Below are positions 23,109 through 34,819 of a stretch of 64,000 bases of DNA, in pieces. The translations under genes and the position numbers were made by a program. The notes beneath the pieces are model-generated. The model was not told where the DNA came from. It did not search any database and was given only the letters and a program-made list of their open reading frames with translations. The stretch comes from Megaleporinus macrocephalus (Eukaryota; Chordata; Actinopteri; Characiformes; Anostomidae), in the NCBI GenBank assembly GCA_021613375.1, contig CM038725.1:13903589-13967588 (forward strand), written 5' to 3'. Positions within the stretch are counted from its first letter, which is position 1; the number at the start of each line of letters is the position of its first letter.

Positions 23109-24477
23109 AACCTCAAACTTTACAAGCACAACCGCCGACTCACAAGACTGTGAATGATGTTGTTGTTTCATTGGCTCCTTACTGAAACATCTGCATGAGT
23201 TGTAACTGATGAGTAAATGAGATCCTGGTAAGGTGGCACTTGATTTCATGCACAGAAGCTGATTCGTCACTCGCTTGTTTCGATACTGTACAAGTGCAGA
23301 GCAGGTTGTTCAGAAGTTCAGTTGTGAAATGTTTTTTCTTCAGCTAAACGTTGTGTATATACTGTAAAAAAAGTTGTACAAGGCATCTCACCCGGACAGC
23401 GTGCCGCTTTTTGAGTAAATAGGAATGAAGTAGGAGGAGGAGATGGAGGTGGCGTGGGGAGGGGGCCGAAGGGGGTGTGTAAATAGACAGTTGGGGGGGG
23501 TGGATGTTGAAGAGGAAATGATTTGCTGTGGAATATTTCTTCGTCCTGGAGTGATTTTTTCTGTCAGGGGTTGATGCAACATTTGCATATGAATGAGACT
23601 CTTGTAGGCCTGTCTGCATTCAAGCCGAGCCGTGCAGACTGTGATTAATCATGTTGCTCTTGGAGACGGTGGTGCGGTGGGTTAGTTTTGAGTGGAGTGT
23701 CATAAATCCATTTGGGGGGAAAAAGTATTTGAACAAGGCTCGCGCAGCTAAAGCTTTCTGACTTGTCTAGATCCTGTGTAGTTTGACGTCACCACACAAT
23801 CGCAGGTCTGTGCAAACGTACTCGATTATTGGAGAGTTTGGTTGAAGTATTGACACCTGGGGTCGAGAAGAATGGAAGCAGGAACCCACGTTTTTGTGAT
23901 ATGAAATAGAAGTAAATTGAATTGATATAAAAAAATAACAGTTGAATTGAATTGTATAATAATAATAATGACAATTATACAAATAAATAGTTTTATAAAT
24001 GGGTTGAAAAGATGAAAATCAATCAGCCTTTTGTCGGAGCTTTAAGTAATGACACTTGAGGTCGAGAAGAATTGATTTAAGCAGCAGCTGATACATGCTG
24101 AGTTCTGAGGGCGTTTGGGTCAAAGGGTCAATGCGTTCATTTGTATGTAATTGCAGCCGCGGCTACATTTGCATGCGCTCTCATCAGCGGCTGAAAGGAG
24201 AACTGATGCGTGACATCATAATTTAAGGAGGGCAGTTGATTCTGGCTAAACAGTTAGACCCCCACTGTTGTATTAGAAACATCTTCATGTTGTCCAGCTA
24301 GCGCAGGTAGAGTTCAGCATCACAATATTTTCCAGCATTTGTTCAGTACTTGTCAGTCATAAACACATAGCTTATATAATCTCTGTAGCAATTATAATAG
24401 ACTGGGACACACTGGAGCAGCTGCACATGAGCCTTAGGCTACCATGCCCAGTGCCAGCTAGAGGGATATAAAGCCCC
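23109..24477. other. Intergenic, low-repeat, possible regulatory DNA
   Basis: No gene is seen. The segment 24095-24250 contains motifs such as ATTTGCATGCGC and TGCGTGACATCATAATTTAA in otherwise unique DNA, the sort of mix found in vertebrate enhancers, but conservation cannot be tested here. Confidence 0.4.
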
Positions 24478-24690
24478 CCAGCACTGGGCAGTGGAGCAGT
24501 GGAACTGCATTCTCTAGAGTGATCGAGCACCATTGACTACCTTTAGTTTGGAGTGGCATTTGTAATCCAGAACTAATCAACCAGACCTCTAATTCCCTTG
24601 TGGCTGTATACAGCCAAATCCTCACAGCAATGTTTCCACATCTAATGTAGAGGCTTTCCAGAAGAGTAGCGGCTGTTAATGTTGGTGTTC
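24478..24690 (+). mobile_element. Dispersed repeat related to the one at 17.4-17.7 kb
   Basis: Contains GGAGCAGTGGAACTGCATTC, GGTGTTCT-like DNA and TGGCTGTATACAGCCAAATC, patterns I know as dispersed in fish genomes. Fragmentary. Confidence 0.6.
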
Positions 24691-25363
24691 TGTATTCATA
24701 CTCTTGATTTCAGACGGAATGCTGGATGAGCGGATGTCTAGGACAGGGACTGACAGGGATTATTATTTCTCTCCACTGACCCAGACGTATAGGACGAGAT
24801 TTAAGGTGGCGTTTAGAAAGTTATTAAACCCTTGTTTTATTTTTATTTTTTTTTCTCTGTTTTTTTAGAAAATCTAAAAAAAGAAGTTCAAACCGCCAAA
24901 AACAGACCACATAACAACGGCACACCATTATCTCATCACACTTATCATATACTAAATCCATTGCTTAAAATATAAAAAGATAATCTCTGAAAAGCAACAT
25001 GACAGTATAACAACTTAGACAATATATGGGGCCACACTAGGTTCACTGAACCTACACAGCCAGGTCCATAAATATTTGGACATCAACAAAGCCATTTTTT
25101 TAGCAATTTTAGGGGCTACTTGGAAGTAGTGTAACAATAAATAACAAAGCTTTGAGCTGGTTTGTAAAAGCAAGTTAAAATTTTAAAGCTGTTGTTAGTG
25201 GTTGAAACCATATAACTTAAAATCCAGTGCTACCCTGATAGCTCAAATTTACTGCCACCTGAAGTCCACTGTTACATTAAATATTCTGCCACCTTAAACC
25301 CACAGATATCTTTCAATCCACTGCTTCCTTGAATTTTCTTCCTTAAATCTAGTACTATCTTAG
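24691..25363. other. Intergenic, no gene seen
   Basis: AT-rich with a degenerate A/T tract at 24835-24890. Nothing supportable. Confidence 0.5.
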
Positions 25364-25432
25364 GGTCTGTCTCAAAACCTAGTGAGCTGCCTACATAGAC
25401 AGCATTTTACATAGTATTTTCATAGTATGCGC
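25364..25432 (-). mobile_element. MITE family B, second copy, outer end
   Basis: GGGTCTGTCTCAAAACCTAG followed by CCTACATAGACAGCATTTTA matches the right end of the copy at 22174-22773 in reverse orientation. It stops at 25432, where a hAT-like element is inserted, and resumes at 30410. Confidence 0.85.
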
Positions 25433-28400
25433 CAGTGTTAATTTTGAAAGCAAATTTTGATTTAGTTTTAGTCGTAGTGTTTTGACTAAAATGTAATTTA
25501 GTTTTAGTCATAATTTAGTCATTTGAATTGTTCTTAGTTTTAGTCTAGTTTAAGTCGACTCATTGTTATAAGAATATAGTCTAGATTAAATCTACAGTCG
25601 ATTCAGTTGACTAAAATATAAATGGTATAAAATGCAAATGCTTTTTCTTCAGTTCCCTTCAATTATTTAAGTCATTATATATACTTTCACGAAATTAAAC
25701 ATTTATTAACCAGTTATGGAATATTATTCATGTTTGGAAGACCAATACACACACAAACAGATTTAACAACCAACATCTTAACTGCACTGTAACTGCAATA
25801 TGAAAACTGTTATTTTATCCTTGTATCATCTTTTTATTTATCTCTTATGTAATAACTGCTACTAGTGCTGTTAATCTAATTAAATGACATGCTCTGGGGT
25901 TACCTAATCTACATTAACTGCATTTATCATATTTGACTAAAATACAAAAATATTTTTAACTGTGCAATTTAAATCAATTTTAGCACAACAGTAAATCAAT
26001 GAATGAAAAGCTGCCACATCTCTAGGTATCAGTGTTTACTAGAGACACACACTGCACATTACATGCACTAATAAACTGTAAATAAAACTAGCTAATCTGT
26101 TTCGTGCACTTTCTAGTGTGTACGGAGAGATTTGGGACATGATCATCAAACGCAGATGGTTGGAGTTAGCTAGCTAGTCTCCCGACTCTGGCTCTGCACA
26201 TATAGCATTTCACCTGCTTCCCACATACCTGATCAACTAATCTGATCATTAACACCACCTTACTGAGTTAATACAGCGCTTCACCTGCTTCCCACATACC
26301 TGATCAACTAATCTGATCATTAATACCACCTTACTGAGTTAATACAGCGCTTCACCTGCTTCCCACATACCTGATCAACTAATCTGATCATTAACACCAC
26401 CTTACTGAGTTAATACAGCGCTTCACCTGCTTCCCACATACCTGATCAACTAATCTGATCATTAACACCACCTTACTGAGTTAATACAGCGCTTCACCTG
26501 CTTCCCTCATACCTGATCCAACTAATCTGATCATTAACACCACCTTACTGAGTTAATACAGCGCTTCACCTGCTTCCTACACACCTGATCAACTAATCTG
26601 ATCATTAACACCACCTTACTGAGTTAATACAGCGCTTCACCTGCTTCCCTCATACCTGATCAACTAATCTGATCATTAACACCACCTTACTGAGTTAATA
26701 CTGCGCTTCACCTGCTTCCCTCATACCTGATCCAACTAATCTGATCATTAACACCACCTTACTGAGTTAATACAGCGCTTCACCTGCTTCCCTCATACCT
26801 GATCCAACTAATCTGATCATTAACACCACCTTACTGAGTTAATACAGCGCTTCACCTGCTTCCCTCATACCTGATCCAACTAATCTGATCATTAACACCA
26901 CCTTACTGAGTTAATACAGCGCTTCACCTGCTTCCCACATACCTGATCAACTAATCTGATCATTAACACCACCTTACTGAGTTAACACAGCGCTTCACCT
27001 GCTTCCCACATACCTGATCCAACTAATCTGATCATTAACACCACCTTACTGAGTTAATACAGCGCTTCACCTGCTTCCCACATACCTGATCAACTAATCT
27101 GATCATTAACACCACCTTACTGAGTTAACACAGCGCTTCACCTGCTTCCCACATACCTGATCCAACTAATCTGATCATTAACACCACCTTACTGAGTTAA
27201 TACAGCGCTTCACCTGCTTCCCACATACCTGATCAACTAATCTGATCATTAACACCACCTTACTGAGTTAATACAGCGCTTCACCTGCTTCCCTCATACC
27301 TGATCCAACTAATCTGATCATTAACACCACCTTACTGAGTTAATACAGCGCTTCACTTGCTTCCCACATACCTGATCAACTAATCTGATCATTAACACCA
27401 CCTTACTGAGTTAACACAGCGCTTCACCTGCTTCCCACATACCTGATCCAACTAATCTGATCATTAACACCACCTTACTGAGTTAATACAGCGCTTCACC
27501 TGCTTCCCTCATACCTGATCCAACTAATCTGATCATTAACACCACCTTACTGAGTTAATACAGCGCTTCACTTGCTTCCCACATACCTGATCCAACTAAT
27601 CTGATCATTAACACCACCTTACTGAGTTAATACAGTGCTTCACCTGCTTCACACATACCTGATCAACTAATCTGATCATTAACACCACCTTACTGAGTTA
27701 ATACAGCGCTTCACCTGCTTCCCTCATACCTGATCCAACTAATCTGATCATTAACACCACCTTACTGAGTTAATACAGCGCTTCACCTGCTTCCCACATA
27801 CCTGATCAACTAATCTGATCATTAACACCACCTTACTGAGTTAATACAGCGCTTCACCTGCTTCCCACATACCTGATCAACTAATCTGATCATTAACACC
27901 ACCTTACTGAGTTAATACAGCGCTTCACCTGCTTCCCTCATACCTGTTCCAACTAATCTGATCATTAACACCACCTTACTGAGTTAATACAGCGCGTCAC
28001 CTGCTTCCCTCATACCTGATCCAACTAATCTGATCATTAACACCACCTTACTGAGTTAATACAGCGCTTCACCTGCTTCCCTCATACCTGATCCAACTAA
28101 TCTGATCATTAACACCACCTTACTGAGTTAATACAGCGTTTCACCTGCTTCCCTCATACCTGATCCAACTAATCTGATCATTAACACCACCTTACTGAGT
28201 TAATACAGCGCTTCACTTGCTTCCCACATACCTGATCCAACTAATCTGATCATTAACACCACCTTACTGAGTTAATACAGCGTTTCACCTGCTTCCCTCA
28301 TACCTGATCCAACTAATCTGATCATTAACACCACCTTACTGAGTTAATACAGCGCTTCACCTGCTTCCCTCATACCTGATCCAACTAATCTGATCATTAA

Positions 28401-30409
28401 CACCACCTTACTGAGTTAATACAGCGTTTCACCTGCTTCCCTCATACCTGATCCAACTAATCTGATCATTAACACCACCTTACTGAGTTAATACAGCGCT
28501 TCACTTGCTTCCCACATACCTGATCCAACTAATCTGATCATTAACACCACCTTACTGAGTTAATACAGCGCTTCACCTGCTTCCCTCATACCTGATCCAA
28601 CTAATCTGATCATTAACACCACCTTACTGAGTTAATACAGCGCTTCACCTGCTTCCCTCATACCTGATCCAACTAATCTGATCATTAACACCACCTTACT
28701 GAGTTAATACAGTGCTTCACCTGCTTCCCACATACCTGATCAACTAATCTGATCATTAACACCACCTTACTGAGTTAATACAGCGCTTCACCTGCTTCCC
28801 ACATACCTGATCAACTAATCTGATCATTAACACCACCTTACTGAGTTAATACAGCGCTTCACCTGCTTCCCTCATACCTGATCCAACTAATCTGATCATT
28901 AACACCACCTTACTGAGTTAATACAGCGCTTCACCTGCTTCCCACATACCTGATCAACTAATCTGATCATTAACACCACCTTACTGAGTTAATACAGCGC
29001 TTCACCTGCTTCCCTCATACCTGATCCAACTAATCTGATCATTAACACCACCTTACTGAGTTAATACAGCGCTTCACCTGCTTCCCTCATACCTGATCCA
29101 ACTAATCTGATCATTAACACCACCTTACTGAGTTAATACAGCGCTTCACCTGCTTCCCACATACCTGATCAACTAATCTGATCATTAACACCACCTTACT
29201 GAGTTAACACAGCGCTTCACCTGCTTCCCACATACCTGATCCAACTAATCTGATCATTAACACCACCTTACTGAGTTAATACAGCGCTTCACCTGCTTCC
29301 CTCATACCTGATCCAACTAATCTGATCATTAACACCACCTTACTGAGTTAATACAGCGCTTCACTTGCTTCCCACATACCTGATCCAACTAATCTGATCA
29401 TTAACACCACCTTACTGAGTTAATACAGCGTTTCACCTGCTTCCCACATACCTGATCCAACTAATCTGATCATTAACACCACCTTACTGAGTTAATACAG
29501 CGCTTCACCTGCTTCCCTCATACCTGATCCAACTAATCTGATCATTAACACCACCTTACTGAGTTAATACAGCGCTTCACCTGCTTCCCACATACCTGAT
29601 CCAACTAATCTGATCATTAACACCACCTTACTGAGTTAATACAGCGCTTCACTTGCTTCCCACATACCTGATCCAACTAATCTGATCATTAACACCACCT
29701 TACTGAGTTAATACAGCGCTTCACCTGCTTCCCTCATACCTGATCCAACTAATCTGATCATTAACACCACCTTACTGAGTTAATACAGCGCTTCACTTGC
29801 TTCCCACATACCTGATCCAACTAATCTGATCATTAACACCACCTTACTGAGTTAATACAGCGTTTACAGCAGGACACGCTCTGAACTGTACAGGACAGTT
29901 TGCTTTCAGGACTAGGATTAAGAAAGGCTAAGCTAGCGTTAGCAGCGGTAAAGCTAGCTAACGGTGGTGCTGAAGAGCTGATGTTCAGCGCGGTGGTGAT
30001 TTTCTCTAAACACAAACGCTAAATTCTCTTTCTCTCTGCTGACACTGTCTAGATAACTTAATTCTATCATGAGTAACGACAGGTCACAGACTCGTATGGT
30101 CTTTCCAGGTTTAGACCAGATTTGTGCAAGTGTGCGTTTGAGTGACGGCTACTCGGCTTGTCCCGCCTCTCCATACACGTCGAAGTAGTCATGACTGGAT
30201 GTTTTCCTAACTTGTCCCTGCCTTTCACAAAACTAAATCAGTTCGTTTGCGACTCGTTTTTATTCGTTGACTAAAGTGTCAATCAGTTTCGTCATAGCTG
30301 TTATCCATTTTTGTAGTTTTTTATCTAGTTATCGTCTCGTTTTCATCCGGAAAATAAGGTTCGTTGACGAAAATTTGCGTCATAGTTTTCGTCAACGAAA
30401 TTAACACTG
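25433..30409. mobile_element. hAT-like non-autonomous transposon with 8-bp TSD
   Basis: The left end is CAGTGTTAATTTTGAAAGC. The right end is CGTCAACGAAATTAACACTG, giving inverted CAGTGTTAATTT termini. The flanks are identical 8-mers, GTATGCGC (25425-25432 and 30410-30417), as expected for a hAT target-site duplication. The total length is 4977 bp, of which about 3.67 kb is one tandem array. The rest is non-coding (subterminal TTTAGTTTTAGTC repeats at the left, AGTTTTCGTC-type repeats at the right). I see no transposase. A 60-residue frame at 29833-30015 is not a recognised protein. Confidence 0.88.
26200..29865. repeat. 71/72-bp minisatellite inside the hAT-like element
   Basis: About 51 tandem units. 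Each contains CAGCGCTTCACCTGCTTCCC, a TACCTGATC(C)AACTAATC core, TGATCATTAACACCACCTTA and CTGAGTTAATA. Two main types alternate irregularly. The 71-bp type has CCCACAT with GATCAAC; the 72-bp type has CCCTCAT with GATCCAAC. Minor changes are CACTTGC, CGTTTCACC and TTAACACAG. All units are very similar, which implies recent or ongoing homogenisation. Confidence 0.97.
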
Positions 30410-30833
30410 GTATGCGCTCTCCCCACATGTAAGCTGCCCCAATTCTAGATACTTTAAACATGCTGTCTACTAAGGCACCGCATTTTGGTCTGATCGAAAG
30501 CTTCCTCAGCCGCTAAGGCAATCCCATGATGCAACACAGGCAGAACTTTTTCCCTACATGGCGGACAAAAGCGGAGCTTTTAGTGGAGAAGTCATCTTAA
30601 AATGTGAGTTATTTTGAGTCTCTCTGGTGTTTTAATGTGTTTCTTGTCATATAATCACACAAAACAGTATTTTATTATCAACTCTGTAACGAGTCGTTGA
30701 CCATTTTGCCGTTTTATACTCGAGCCATTAGCATTTATGCTAGCGGATTTTTAAGGATAGCCGGCCGGTAGCTTAGCAACCAACTAAACCACCGGTGTTA
30801 TGCCGCAGTGGGCCGTGACTCATTGCTCTCTTA
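30410..30833 (-). mobile_element. MITE family B, second copy, remainder
   Basis: It resumes with the duplicated GTATGCGC and then matches 22174-22773 in reverse: CTTCCTCAGCCGCTAAGGCA, TTTTAATGTGTTTCTTGTCA and GCATTTATGCTAGCGGATTT. It ends near GTGACTCATTGCTCTCTTAC without the other terminus, so this copy was truncated, apparently at the junction with the neighbouring Tc1-like DNA. Confidence 0.8.
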
Positions 30834-30889
30834 CAAAAATTATTGGGAACAGTAAGTTAAATTTTCTAAGATTGCTTAATAAATTGTTT

Positions 30890-31810
30890 TTTAACACTTG
30901 GTTTCAAATCCTTTGCAGTCAATGACTGCCTGATGTCTGGAACCCACAGTCAGACACTCAACACTGGGTTTCTTCCCCGGTGATGTTCTGCCAGGCCTTT
31001 CCTGCAGCTCTCTTCAGTTTCTTCTGCTTGTTGTGGTGCTTTGTTTCAGTTTTGCTCAGTAAATGAAATACTTGCCAAATTCAATGAAGATTATTTCAGT
31101 TCTTAGTCCTAAAAACATCTTGATCGTTTCAGTTCTTTGTCCAGCTGCTCTGTGAAGCAAATAGTACTGAGCAAAGAATGTAGCCCTCACATCACATTAA
31201 TAGTAAATACATGAGAACACGTTTCATTGGCAGCCATACATGCTCATGCTGAACACTACCGCCGCCATGCTCGACAGAAGAGGTGCTATGCTCTGGACCA
31301 TGAACAGTTCCCTCTTTCTTCATATTCTTCCCATCCCTCTGGTACGAGTTGATAGTTGTATCTGTCCACAAGATGCTGTTTTTATGTTTTTGGCAAACCC
31401 ATCTGGTCTTCCTGTTTTTGAGGGTTACCAGTGATAAACATCTTGTGGTAAAGCTCTGTATCTACTCTGATCGCTGCTTGACAGTTGATTTTGTAACAGA
31501 TATGCCGACCTCCTTGACGGGTCTTCCTGACGTGACTGTTATCAAGTGTATCAGTATTTTATTTGTCTACAGTATGCCAGTTTATTCTTCAGTCCTTCCA
31601 ATATTAAAACCTACCAGTTACAGCTACCCCACCATTAAAAGCTGTCAGAAAGTGTCACTGACATTATTTCATTCTCAAAATGGAGATAAAATATGAATGA
31701 TATGAATGAAAAGATTAGATATAATAAAAGTATTAAAAGATAAAGTGAAAATGGAACTCCTCTCCTAACAACTGTGGAGAACCTGGTAGACCATCAAAAC
31801 CGCCACCAGC
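30890..31810 (-). pseudogene. Decayed Tc1-like transposase
   Basis: Reading on the minus strand, in broken frames, fragments of a Tc1-type DDE transposase can be recognised in the right order: KEVGISVTKSTV near 31520, KNRKTRWVCQKH near 31390-31415, NSILWTD near 31355-31375 (around the second catalytic Asp), VEHGGGSVQ at 31249-31275, and a C-terminal AAGKAWQNITGEETQ near 30975-31020. Between the HGGGSV block and the C-terminal block much of the catalytic core is missing. Several stops and frame shifts are present, so it cannot encode an active enzyme. Confidence 0.8.
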
Positions 31811-32310
31811 AGATAAAAGTACATTAGGTTTTCATCTTTGAGAGAGGTATTTCTGTCCATCCTTCTAATGTGAGAAGACAACTCAACACTACGACTCTGA
31901 AAAGGATGTGTAGATAACAAAAAGCCGTTATTGAGAAAGACCAGACCACAAAGAAATAAAATAGAGCATAGAAACTAAATATCTGAGACGTGAAGTTAGG
32001 TTTCATGGACTGTATACATTTCTATATGGGATTATTTGTATTATATTATTATAACAGCAGAATATATAACCTTCTGAGACTGAAAGTGTGGAAGAAAAAA
32101 TTCCTGCAGACTTTTGAAGGTCTTTTGAAAAGAACAGTGGACACGCTAAACACTAAAATACAAGATTTCTAGATGAATTTACGATAAATATAATCTCTCG
32201 TTTTTCATGAAACAGAAAAGGAAATTAATGAACTACAACTAAAAATTGAACTATATATAAAAATAAAAAGGAGTAAAAAGTAGGGTGGTCTCTGACTTTT
32301 GCACTGTACT
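31811..32310 (-). mobile_element. Tc1-like transposon 5' flank and terminal end
   Basis: Continues from the transposase remnant to a terminus at about 32283-32310, where the minus strand reads CAGTGCAAAAGTCAGAGACC, a Tc1/mariner-type end beginning next to TA. The opposite terminus is not found near 30834, so the element is incomplete. Confidence 0.6.
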
Positions 32311-33675
32311 GTAGGTTTGACAGAAGCCCATCTGTCCAAATCGCTCTCTATCATGTCTGTCAGGTGGTCAGGTTTTTGACCACTGCTGTCCAGATATGGT
32401 GTGGTTTTTTCGCACATCAGTGCAGAGGTTGGGTTTGGTCACTCACAAGTGCTCTGGGCTCAGAAACTGACCACTGATGCGAGGCTAGAGGATGCTAATT
32501 CAAATTGTGCATAGCAACAGGACTGAAGACGTTTTCATATCCCTGTAAGACGGACCCACAACTGTTTGATGGTAGGGTCAACCATGTACATCAGTCTGAT
32601 GCCATATATAAATAATAAACAAACCTAAATGAATGGCGTTTCCTATTAAAATCCTAACCTGTAAATGAAGCTGCAATATTTTACCACTCGGTAGTAAACA
32701 TGCTATAAAAGGATAGTAGAGATTATGGTACTCCGAGGTTTGTGCTCTGTGAGGAAAAACATCAGAGATTTTGTATCAGTATAAGTAAATATCTGCTATG
32801 ATTGTGATAATAGATCTCTTTATATCGGCTGTTTGCTGTGCGGCTTTCAGTCACAGCAGTGCTTTCAAATATTGTAAAAATATCAAATGAGGCCATAAAA
32901 ATATGAGGCATCTGCATGATCAATGTAATTGGAATGTCTTGTCCTTTCATTTCAGCAGTACCGATGAGTCATGACAATTGGACTCAATCCCACAATTACC
33001 AGTCTCATAGCCTCATTATCAATTTCTCTATAGCTTCTCTAAACCAAGATGTGCACCTGTTCCAGATTCGCGGCTGCGGTATTTCGAGAAGCGCTGGCCT
33101 GCCTGCCTCACTGCCTGCCTCACTGCCTTAATTTTATGCATTCGCCAGATTGAGTTGAGACATTTTATACGAGCCAAGCGCTGCACCAGAATATTTGGGC
33201 AGTTCACCCAGCTGCCATGGCAACAGGAATTTTACAGAGAGGCACAAGCCTATGGTGAAGCACTTTTCACTTTGCCTCCACCAACCAACGGCTGGGACGC
33301 GGTCCAATCCATTTATCTCTCCTATGCAGCGTTAGAGTAATACAATGAGGGGGAGTGCATGAGGCGTAGACCTTGGTGAGTGGGGATTCCCTCCACTACA
33401 TTGTTCACCACTACAAATTGCACTGACAGAAGGCAGCCTCGCTCGCTGAAACAGCAGAGTAATGATTCATTTGGAACTGCGTTCCGTTGTAGTCGCATTT
33501 TCAGCATTAACTCCCAACTTTGTTCCGTGTGTTTATTGATTACAGCCACAGGCAGCTGATGTAGAACCAACGCCAGACCAGACACTGACACATTGGAGCT
33601 GATTTGGTTGCTACAGAAAATAAAGGTAATGTTGAAGGGCAGCATTTTTAAAGCTACAGGCATGCCACTGCTGTC
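32311..33675. other. Intergenic, no gene seen
   Basis: No exon is recognised. Repeated GCCTGCCTCACT units occur at 33100-33127. The 129-residue minus frame at 33322-33711 runs into a MITE A fragment and has no known domain. Confidence 0.5.
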
Positions 33676-33788
33676 AGATCTCCAAAATGAAAACTTTACA
33701 GGAGAAAACACACTTTAAATGTAAGTCAATGGAACCAGGATTTTTCCCGCCCAAAGTAACTTGGAGGATAACAAGCAAATGATTGTTG

Positions 33789-33828
<40 letters not shown>

Positions 33829-33830
33829 GT
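33676..33830 (+). repeat. MITE family A fragment plus (ATT)n
   Basis: GATCTCCAAAATGAAAACTT and GTAAGTCAATGGAACCAGGA (33676-33760) match the left half of MITE A. A clean TTA/ATT run follows at 33793-33828. Confidence 0.7.
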
Positions 33831-34819
33831 AATATTATACATTTAATGTTAAACTATTTCAAAAGCTGAAAAAATGACAAATGGATATACGAGGAGATTT
33901 ACTCCAACAGCAGAGATATATATTTAAACTACTTTAAATATCTAATATCTAAAATCATACTTCAAAATCTTTACAAGATCATTTGGATTTCTTTGAAACT
34001 CAAACTTAAATATTTTTTAAAAGTTTAAATAACAAAGGTTTACATTACTGCCGAAACTACTGAAACCTCTTAATTTATATATTGGGCCTTATTTTAGCCA
34101 CACACCCTGCATTTCAGAACTGAAAGGGATTGCATTCCTGTGTTGTATACGTCATGGTGAGCAGTGGGATTGCTTTGATGTAAATATGTCCCAAAGTGTG
34201 AGATCAGTGTGTAATATAATAGTTGTCACCACTGAAACACATTTTCCAGTCAACATTTTGTGTTTTAATAAAAATATATGATGATTTTGTGTGTGTACAG
34301 CTGTTCAGAGCTATGTTTGCTAGTCATGTACTGGCTGGAGTTTTTTTTAATTAAGATGTGCTCAAATTGTTATCACCAAAACAGTCATAATTGAAACGTT
34401 TGGTAAAGTAAAAAAAACTAAATATAATAATAAACATAATTAATATATAGAAGCCCATATCAGTTCAAAGTCTGAATTGTGTTTACAGTTGAGTTTGAAC
34501 CAGTTTGGTAAAACGATGGTAGGAAAGGCGTATGTGGGTCTTACATAGCCTCATTAAAGCTGGCCTTCAGGAAAATGTCTGGATAAGTTTATTCAGTGTT
34601 TTACATTCTGCAGCACCTAGCACAACTAATTATGCACACCTTGTTATGAAATATGCAGTCGTTGTGTTCATCTACTAATAATAGCTACGAGCTGCTCCAA
34701 AAAGATTTCATTTCTCTTGATAAATATCATCACTTTGCCCCCTTCTAATCACCACCAGGTGCTTCACTGAGAATAAAACAAAGCGAGAAAGACGGCGGGA
34801 TTCCAACATTTGATAAATT
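33831..34819. other. Intergenic, AT-rich, no gene seen
   Basis: No gene and no recognised repeat beyond general AT richness. Confidence 0.5.

Noticed and set aside
31349..31696. 115-residue plus-strand frame
   Set aside because: It is antisense to the decayed Tc1-like transposase, so it is a shadow.
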